DNA of 64,000 nt from contig CAYWXV010000008.1 in the NCBI GenBank assembly GCA_964462535.1, positions 1 to 64,000 on the forward strand. The letters are read 5' to 3'. Within the stretch, counting starts at the first letter, position 1, and every line of letters starts with the position of its first letter. Below, piece by piece: positions 58,363 to 64,000 of the stretch. Under the pieces are notes generated by a model. The model saw only the letters and a program-made list of their open reading frames with translations. It had not been told where the DNA came from and made no database searches. The position numbers and the translations under genes were made by a program. Source of the stretch: CAYWXV01 sp964462535. GTDB lineage: Bacteria > Bacteroidota > Ignavibacteria > OLB7.

Positions 58363-60267
58363 ATGTCCCGCATACATCAGCTACCCGAATCGCTCGCAAA
58401 CAAGATCGCGGCTGGAGAGGTCGTTCAACGACCGGAATCCGTCGTGAAGGAGCTCGTCGAGAACGCACTCGATGCCGGAGCGACGGAGATTGCCGTCGTC
58501 GTCCGGAACGCGGGGAAGGCCCTCATCCTGATCGTCGACAACGGCTCCGGCATGGATGAGGAAGATGCGCAGGCTGCTTTCCAACGGCATGCGACGAGCA
58601 AGATATCGACGGCTGAAGATCTGGACCGGATAATGACGCTCGGCTTCCGAGGCGAGGCCCTCGCCGCGATAGCCGCCGTCTCTCAGGTCGAGCTGCGGAC
58701 GCGCACCCAGGAGCAGGAACTTGGAACGCTCGTGCGGGCGGAGAACGGTCATATCACCGAAGTGACGAAGACGGCCGCCGACCGAGGGACATCCATTGCA
58801 GTTCGAAATCTCTTCTTCTCGGTTCCCGCGCGTCGCAAGTTCCTGAAATCAAACGCCACGGAACTGAAGCACATCGTCGAGGTCATGCAGCGATTTGCTT
58901 TGTGCCGACCAGACGTGACGTTCACCTTCAGTGACGACGATACGCTTGTCATCAACGTTCGGGCGGAGACGATGGAAGAGCGCGTTGGGTCGCTCTACGG
59001 TTCTGACATGCGAAACGCTCTCCTCCCGATGGAGATTGAAGGGGATGGGATCAAGGTGCGTGGGTACGTAGGCAGACCGAATTTCGCGCGGCGGTCGAAG
59101 AGCGACCAGTACATGTTCTTGAACGGGAGAATCATCAGCAGCAAGCTGCTCTCGCACGCCGTCTACACCGGCTATGAACATTTGATGGATGCGCAGAGCT
59201 ATCCCCCATACGTTCTGTTTCTCGACATCGACCCCGAACGCGTGGATGTCAATGTCCATCCGACCAAGTCGGAAGTGAAGTTTGACGACGAGGGGGCCAT
59301 CTACGCCCTTCTCCAGGAGGGGACACGAAAGGCATTGCAGACGCACAACCTGACACCGGCGATGACATTCCCGGAGCGGGAGACTGCCGACAGTGTAATA
59401 GCCGCCCTTCGATTTGCCCTCCCCGATTACGATCGGGCCGAGAAGATCCCCACGAGTCCCCCTCTTCCGACTTCGAAGGCATCGGGGGGAGGGGCGGAGG
59501 AGCGCCGTCCGCCGATCGATAGCAGAGCCGACAGGGGAACGGGTATTAGCGATGACCTATTGCGGGAGCTCTTCGGAAACCCGAAGGCCGATGTCATCGC
59601 AGGGGAGGCGCCGCTGACCACAGCGACGCCGGATACGCGGGAGGATTTCTCATTCAGACAGGAGGTGCGGCCGATACCCGACGAAGGAACCGGCGAGCAA
59701 TCGGAGGTCTGGCAGATACACAACAAGTACATCATCTCGCAAATCCGCTCGGGGATCATGATCGTCGATCAACACGTCGCTCACGAACGGATTTTGTACG
59801 AGCGGGCAGTGGACGCGATGAAGCGACATCTGCCGATGTCACAACAGCTCCTCTTTCGACTTGAACTACGGATATCGCCGGCAGAGTACGCCCTTGTGCG
59901 CGAGATCCGCGAGAAGCTGGGCGCGCTTGGCTTCGACATCTCGCTGGAACCTGGGAACAGACTCGCAATCAACGGTGTGCCCATCGATGTCCGCGCGGGA
60001 CAGGAAGGGGCAATCCTCCGCGAGTTGTTGGATCAGTACCAGGAGTATCAAACCCTTGGGCTTACAGACCAACTGGACCTGGTCGCCGCGTCGTTTGCCT
60101 GTCGGGCGTCAATAAAGGCCGGGGACAAACTCTCCGCGCCGGAGATGCTGAATCTCATTGAGCAGCTCTTCTCGACGTCGATGCCCTACGTCTGTCCCCA
60201 CGGCCGCCCGATCGTGATTCGGATCGACCTAACGGAACTTGACCGTCGATTCGGACGGACGTCGTAG
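58363..60267 (+). CDS. mutL: DNA mismatch repair protein MutL
   Basis: A 634-residue MutL. The GHKL ATPase part has IHQLPESLANKIAAGEVVQR, ENALDAGA, DNGSGM and a GFRGEAL loop. The linker (about 340-440) is short and variable. The C-terminal dimer domain carries DQHVAHERILYE (DQHA(x)2E(x)4E with Ala to Val), ACRASIKAGDKLS and CPHGRP. These are endonuclease-type MutL motifs, so this protein is likely a nicking endonuclease. It acts with MutS in post-replicative repair; no mutS lies in the window. Divergent from the GNAT-HAD gene. Confidence 0.97.
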   Translation: MSRIHQLPESLANKIAAGEVVQRPESVVKELVENALDAGATEIAVVVRNAGKALILIVDNGSGMDEEDAQAAFQRHATSKISTAEDLDRIMTLGFRGEALAAIAAVSQVELRTRTQEQELGTLVRAENGHITEVTKTAADRGTSIAVRNLFFSVPARRKFLKSNATELKHIVEVMQRFALCRPDVTFTFSDDDTLVINVRAETMEERVGSLYGSDMRNALLPMEIEGDGIKVRGYVGRPNFARRSKSDQYMFLNGRIISSKLLSHAVYTGYEHLMDAQSYPPYVLFLDIDPERVDVNVHPTKSEVKFDDEGAIYALLQEGTRKALQTHNLTPAMTFPERETADSVIAALRFALPDYDRAEKIPTSPPLPTSKASGGGAEERRPPIDSRADRGTGISDDLLRELFGNPKADVIAGEAPLTTATPDTREDFSFRQEVRPIPDEGTGEQSEVWQIHNKYIISQIRSGIMIVDQHVAHERILYERAVDAMKRHLPMSQQLLFRLELRISPAEYALVREIREKLGALGFDISLEPGNRLAINGVPIDVRAGQEGAILRELLDQYQEYQTLGLTDQLDLVAASFACRASIKAGDKLSAPEMLNLIEQLFSTSMPYVCPHGRPIVIRIDLTELDRRFGRTS

Positions 60268-60441
60268 GTACGAAGCGCACCAACCCACGCGCTATCGGAG
60301 CAGCCGGTCCCCGATACTCCGCCCGGTCCCCCCGGCCCCTGGCCCTCTCCCCACCGGCCCACGGTGTCACTTCTGATCGAGGGGGGAGCATGTATCTGCT
60401 TCCTCCGTCTCCTTTCATCCCTCATCCCGCATCCCCCCTTC

Positions 60442-61455
60442 CTAGCTCTTGTGATAGATCTCGCGGATCACCTGTTCCAGCGGGGCTTCAGCGATTGTGA
60501 GATCCTCTATTGCTACGCGATCGGTGAGGAACGTGATTGCATCGCGCGTCGCGCCGGGGCGATCCGACTCGATATCAAGCACGATCTGAAATTCGTCCGA
60601 CGCAATGACGCTCCAGGGAGCGTCAGCAGGAAGCTCCTTTCCGATGTCGATTGTAAGTGGCTCGGCCAGACGGGCCTCCAGTCGTCGCGTGCGGAGGAAC
60701 CGTCGCCGGAGTTCGTTGACGGAGCCGTCGAAGATCGCGTCTCCTTCGGCAATCACCACCACCCGTTCAGCTAGCGTCTCGACATCCCCTGCGTCGTGCG
60801 AGGTAATGAAGATTGTGGTCCCTTCGCGCTCGTTGGCTCCGCGAATGTGCTCGCGCAGCATTCCTTTCGCGACGACATCGAGGCCGATGGTCGGTTCGTC
60901 AAGAAGCAGCAACTGCGGTCGATGGAGAAGACTTGCGACCACTTCGCACCGCATCCGTTCCCCCAACGACAGCTTCCGAACGGGTGTATTCAGATAGGGT
61001 GAAATCGCGAACGAAGCGACAAGCTCTTCGAGACGTCTCTCGTAGACGTCGTTATCCAGCTCGTAGATTTTTGAGAGGAGATAGAACGTCTCCATGGGGG
61101 GGAGGTGGAACCACAACTGCGATTTCTGACCAAACACGGACCCGAGATGGAACGCAAGCTCCCTCCGCTGTCGCCAGGGATTGAACCCGAGTACGCGGGC
61201 GTCCCCCGAGGTGGGATGGAGGATGCCGGTCAGCATCTTTATCGTGGTCGACTTTCCAGAACCATTGGGGCCGATGAATGCCACGCGCTGTCCAGCGGGG
61301 ACGTCGAGGTCAAGACTCTTGACGGCGACGGTTGTCTGGCGCGGGGCGCGTCCGATCATGGAACCAATCAAGCCTCCAAGACCCGGCTTCCGGGCAACCC
61401 GCCGAAATTCCTTGCGCAAACCGCGTGTCCAGATCGCCTGTTCGTCCTTATGCAT
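60442..61455 (-). CDS. ABC-2-type transporter ATP-binding protein
   Basis: A 337-residue ABC ATPase with an N-terminal extension (REFRRVARKPGLGGLIGSMI). Walker A is GPNGSGKST (about 61-69), the signature is LSLGERMRCEV (about 163-173), and Walker B is LLLLDEPTIGLD (about 184-195) followed by a switch His in TSHD. The C-terminus ends ...LEQVIREIYHKS, as in ABC-2 type exporter subunits (NodI/CcmA-like). No permease gene is adjacent, so the membrane partner must lie elsewhere. It is convergent with mutL. Confidence 0.9.
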   Translation of the reverse strand: MHKDEQAIWTRGLRKEFRRVARKPGLGGLIGSMIGRAPRQTTVAVKSLDLDVPAGQRVAFIGPNGSGKSTTIKMLTGILHPTSGDARVLGFNPWRQRRELAFHLGSVFGQKSQLWFHLPPMETFYLLSKIYELDNDVYERRLEELVASFAISPYLNTPVRKLSLGERMRCEVVASLLHRPQLLLLDEPTIGLDVVAKGMLREHIRGANEREGTTIFITSHDAGDVETLAERVVVIAEGDAIFDGSVNELRRRFLRTRRLEARLAEPLTIDIGKELPADAPWSVIASDEFQIVLDIESDRPGATRDAITFLTDRVAIEDLTIAEAPLEQVIREIYHKS

Positions 61456-61594
61456 GGGGGGAAGTAAGAGGTTGAGGTTTTTTCTGATGGATCGGTATCT
61501 TTTGCCGGGTTTGCGGGTTCAATCCAGTCCATGCGTCAATGACAAGGTGACATCGTCGAGCGGAACAACGTACCGGTCGACGTGAGGAGATTTC

Positions 61595-62521
61595 ATGCTC
61601 GCGAGCCCACGTATATGCCAACTTTTTGCCCCGATAGCCAGCGTTCTGGCCTATTACGACATCTTCCGATATCCGCTGACCGCAGGCGAGATAAGCCTGT
61701 TCCTGCCTGTCTCGGGCGTTTCCGAGACCGAGGTTCAGATTGAACTGGACGAGTTAGTCGACCAGGGGAGGCTGGGGTGCGACAGGGGATTCTACTTCTT
61801 GCCGGAGGCCGGCCCGCAAGTGGTCGATCGCCGAATCGAGATGGAGGCGCGCGGACGCCGGATGTGGAGAATAGCTCGATTCGTTGCTTCGCTGATGCGT
61901 CATGTCCCGTATGTGCAGGGGGTATTCATCTCGGGCCAGCTTTGCCGCTACCTGGCCGATCGCGACAGCGATATCGACTACTTCCTCGTCGTCTCCCCGC
62001 AGCGCCTGTGGATCGTTCGAACGCTCTTCGTCGCTATCCGACGTATTCTCCTCTTCAATAGCCGGAAGTACTTCTGCACGAACTACTACGTGACGACCGA
62101 CAACCTGGAGGTCCGCGAACGAAGTCGCTACGTGGCGAACGAAATCGCATCGGTCAAGCCCATGTACGGTCGCTCGCTCCACGAACAGTTCCTTACCGCA
62201 AACGAGTGGATCAAAGAGTACTATCCAAATTTCGATCGTGAGCGTATCGAATACCGTCGCGGCACGAAGGAGGGGAAGGGACTTCGGCAAACATTCGAGC
62301 GTATTCTCCCCAAACGCCTGGCACTCCGCCTGGACCTGAAATTGATGGAGTCGACGCGAAAATACTGGCGGAAGAAGTACCCGGGACACGACGATCGGTT
62401 CTACGACGTCTCGCTTCGCAGTCGAAGGAATGAATCCCGTGCTCATCCACAGGATAGGGCACACGAGATCGCGGCGCTCTACAGCGACCGGCTGCGGTCA
62501 CTTGGAATCGACGATGGCTGA
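61595..62521 (+). CDS. Nucleotidyltransferase-fold protein
   Basis: A 308-residue protein. It starts from an ATG preceded by GAGGAG. An N-terminal winged-helix-like segment (PIASVLAYYDIFRYPLTAGE, LDELVDQGRLGCDRGFYFLP) precedes a minimal nucleotidyltransferase core: GVFISGQLCRYLADRDSDID YFLVV, i.e. the GS...D.D metal motif. The rest is helical and basic. The gene overlaps the radical SAM gene by 8 bases, so they are co-translated. Proteins of this type are often next to radical SAM genes in such genomes. It may nucleotidylate a substrate made or used by the radical SAM enzyme. Confidence 0.8.
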   Translation: MLASPRICQLFAPIASVLAYYDIFRYPLTAGEISLFLPVSGVSETEVQIELDELVDQGRLGCDRGFYFLPEAGPQVVDRRIEMEARGRRMWRIARFVASLMRHVPYVQGVFISGQLCRYLADRDSDIDYFLVVSPQRLWIVRTLFVAIRRILLFNSRKYFCTNYYVTTDNLEVRERSRYVANEIASVKPMYGRSLHEQFLTANEWIKEYYPNFDRERIEYRRGTKEGKGLRQTFERILPKRLALRLDLKLMESTRKYWRKKYPGHDDRFYDVSLRSRRNESRAHPQDRAHEIAALYSDRLRSLGIDDG

Positions 62522-64000
62522 CATCCTCTTCACGCATAGCTACTTTCTCCGCTTCGATCCGAAGGAGTTCAAGGCAATGATGCCATATCCTCCTCTCGGG
62601 ACGCTGTACGCAGCGGCGGTTGCCCGACAGGATGGGTACGACGTCGCCCTTTTCGATGCTATGCTCGCGGCTAGCGAGGATGAGATTATTCCGCATCTGG
62701 AACGTCACCACCCCCGATTCGTCGTGATCTACGACGACGACTTCAATTACCTGACGAAAATGTGTCTGACGCGCATGCGTGAGGCGGCCTGCCGAATGGC
62801 CTCGATCGCTCAGCGCTACGGCTCAACCGTCATCGTGCACGGTTCCGATGCAACGGACCACCTGGATAAGTACTTTCCGCATGGTGTCGATTATGTCCTG
62901 TGTGGCGAAGGGGAATTGACGCTTCGCGATCTGCTGCATGCGTTGAATGGAGACGGCACAATCGATCCCTCTACGATACCGGGCGTGGCAATGCGCAATG
63001 GTGAAGGGGTAGTTGTGCAGGGTCCCAGACGGGCTCCGTTGAGGGACCTGGATGAACTCCCTCTCCCGGCCCGCGATCTCATCGACGTCGATCGGTACCG
63101 CCAGATATGGCAACGGCACCACGGCTATTTCTCGCTGAACCTTGCAACCACGCGCGGATGTCCATACAGCTGCAACTGGTGCGCGAAGCCGCTGTACGGG
63201 CAGATCTACAACATGCATTCGCCGCAACGCACCGCTCAGGAGATGAAGATCCTGAAGGAGGAGTTCGGAGCTGATCACGTCTGGATCTGCGATGACATTT
63301 TCGGGTTGAGAACGGAGTGGGTTCGCGAGTTCGCGGACGAAGTCGCGAACGTCAACGGTGTCGTTCCGTTCAAGTGCCTTTCGCGCGCCGATCTGATCAA
63401 TCGTGAAGGGATGGCCCGCTCCCTCCTGAAGGCCGGATGCACATCAGTATGGATCGGCGCCGAGTCGGGCTCGCAGAAGATTCTTGACGCAATGGACAAG
63501 GGGATCACGGTCGTTCAGATTCATCGCGCGACTGCAAAACTCCGCTCCCTCGGGATCCGGGTCGGTTTCTTCCTGCAGCTCGGATATCCCGGTGAGGAAT
63601 CCCGCGAGATAGAGCAGACGATCGATATGGTTCGCAGAGCCGTGCCTGACGAGATTGGCATTTCCGTCTCCTATCCACTCCCCGGAACCAAGTTCCACGA
63701 GCGTGTCAAGATGGAGATGGGAAGCAAACGGAATTGGACGGAGAGTGCGGATCTCGCGATGCTCTTCCGTGGGACATATACGACGCAGTTCTATCGAATC
63801 GAGCAGAAACGTATTCACATGGATCACCGGCGGCACCAGGGGAAGAGGGCATTCAGGAGGTTGGTGGAGAACCCGTTCGGCGTTAACCGTGAGGGCTGGC
63901 GGAGGATCATTCTCCTCCCATACTATCATGTTCGCTATCGCCAGTTGACTTCTCGTTCGAAGCGTCTCCGTGCCCTTCGTCAGGAAGGGGGGGTTCCGGT
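62514..64000 (+). CDS. B12-binding-domain radical SAM protein (partial)
   Basis: An open reading frame from the ATG at 62514 to the window end (at least 495 codons, no stop). The N-terminus (PYPPLGTLYAAAVARQDGYD, FDAMLAASEDEI) is a cobalamin-binding-like Rossmann segment. The middle has LPARDLIDVDRY and the cluster motif TRGCPYSCNWCAKP (CxxxCxxC) followed by ERYGAD-type steps (EMKILKEEFGADHVWICDDI). The C-terminal half has FKCLSRADLINREGMARSLL, WIGAESGSQKILDAMDKGIT and FFLQLGYPGEESREIEQTID. This is the layout of class B radical SAM proteins that carry B12. The reaction is unknown. Confidence 0.88.
   Translation, partial: MADILFTHSYFLRFDPKEFKAMMPYPPLGTLYAAAVARQDGYDVALFDAMLAASEDEIIPHLERHHPRFVVIYDDDFNYLTKMCLTRMREAACRMASIAQRYGSTVIVHGSDATDHLDKYFPHGVDYVLCGEGELTLRDLLHALNGDGTIDPSTIPGVAMRNGEGVVVQGPRRAPLRDLDELPLPARDLIDVDRYRQIWQRHHGYFSLNLATTRGCPYSCNWCAKPLYGQIYNMHSPQRTAQEMKILKEEFGADHVWICDDIFGLRTEWVREFADEVANVNGVVPFKCLSRADLINREGMARSLLKAGCTSVWIGAESGSQKILDAMDKGITVVQIHRATAKLRSLGIRVGFFLQLGYPGEESREIEQTIDMVRRAVPDEIGISVSYPLPGTKFHERVKMEMGSKRNWTESADLAMLFRGTYTTQFYRIEQKRIHMDHRRHQGKRAFRRLVENPFGVNREGWRRIILLPYYHVRYRQLTSRSKRLRALRQEGGVP

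Overview
The window is 64 kb of a GC-rich bacterial chromosome, given as a scaffold with two 100-N gaps (34876-34975 and 50601-50700). Gene content points to the Bacteroidota/Chlorobi side of the tree. There are T9SS-type C-terminal sorting regions on three secreted proteins (12510-14801, 18226-19215, 19217-20176), a TonB receptor with a carboxypeptidase-regulatory-like N-terminus followed by a DUF4249-type lipoprotein, PKD-like repeats of the CxGDS...W.P..GL type, and many starts without a Shine-Dalgarno sequence. A Kapabacteria-like or Ignavibacteria-like organism is my best guess. That is inference, since no rRNA or marker phylogeny is available here.

Region 1-8 kb looks like an accessory island. 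On the minus strand a LuxR-type regulator (2859-3662), a papain-like peptidase fused to a serine alpha/beta-hydrolase (826-2838) and an uncharacterised protein with a Gly/Ala-rich hydrophobic stretch (87-812) are packed as an operon. Next come a zinc-ribbon membrane protein, a Cys-rich small protein, a smaller protein sharing a module with it, and a second GerE-domain regulator whose N-terminus resembles the DNA-binding part of IS630-type transposases. This is the best candidate for an undescribed system.

Region 8-32 kb is mostly envelope biology: an alpha/beta hydrolase, a TonB receptor/lipoprotein pair, a large T9SS cargo, a TldE/TldD pair (TldD with a twin-arginine signal), two tandem T9SS-type paralogues, an ECF sigma/anti-sigma pair, an SdiA-regulated-like lipoprotein, an Omp85-like barrel with a kinase-like N-terminal segment, a membrane class III nucleotide cyclase, a sterol-desaturase family enzyme, an SDR and a NAGPA-type glycosidase. 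Several short-period repeat arrays sit at gene boundaries here.

Region 32-36.7 kb has citrate synthase with a strong terminator hairpin, then 1.7 kb without convincing genes that contains an interspersed repeat and the first assembly gap. Region 36.7-58 kb is a patchwork of small enzymes: desaturase, ComB-like phosphatase, four VOC proteins, several GNAT proteins (one tandem fusion broken by the second gap, one fused to a HAD domain), three methyltransferases, Nudix, PhzF, pyrophosphatase with an L,D-transpeptidase, metallo-beta-lactamase fold, a BNR propeller coupled to a MoaD-like protein, and two related lipoproteins. Region 58-64 kb is more conserved: mutL, an ABC ATPase, and a nucleotidyltransferase overlapping a B12-binding-type radical SAM gene that runs off the window.
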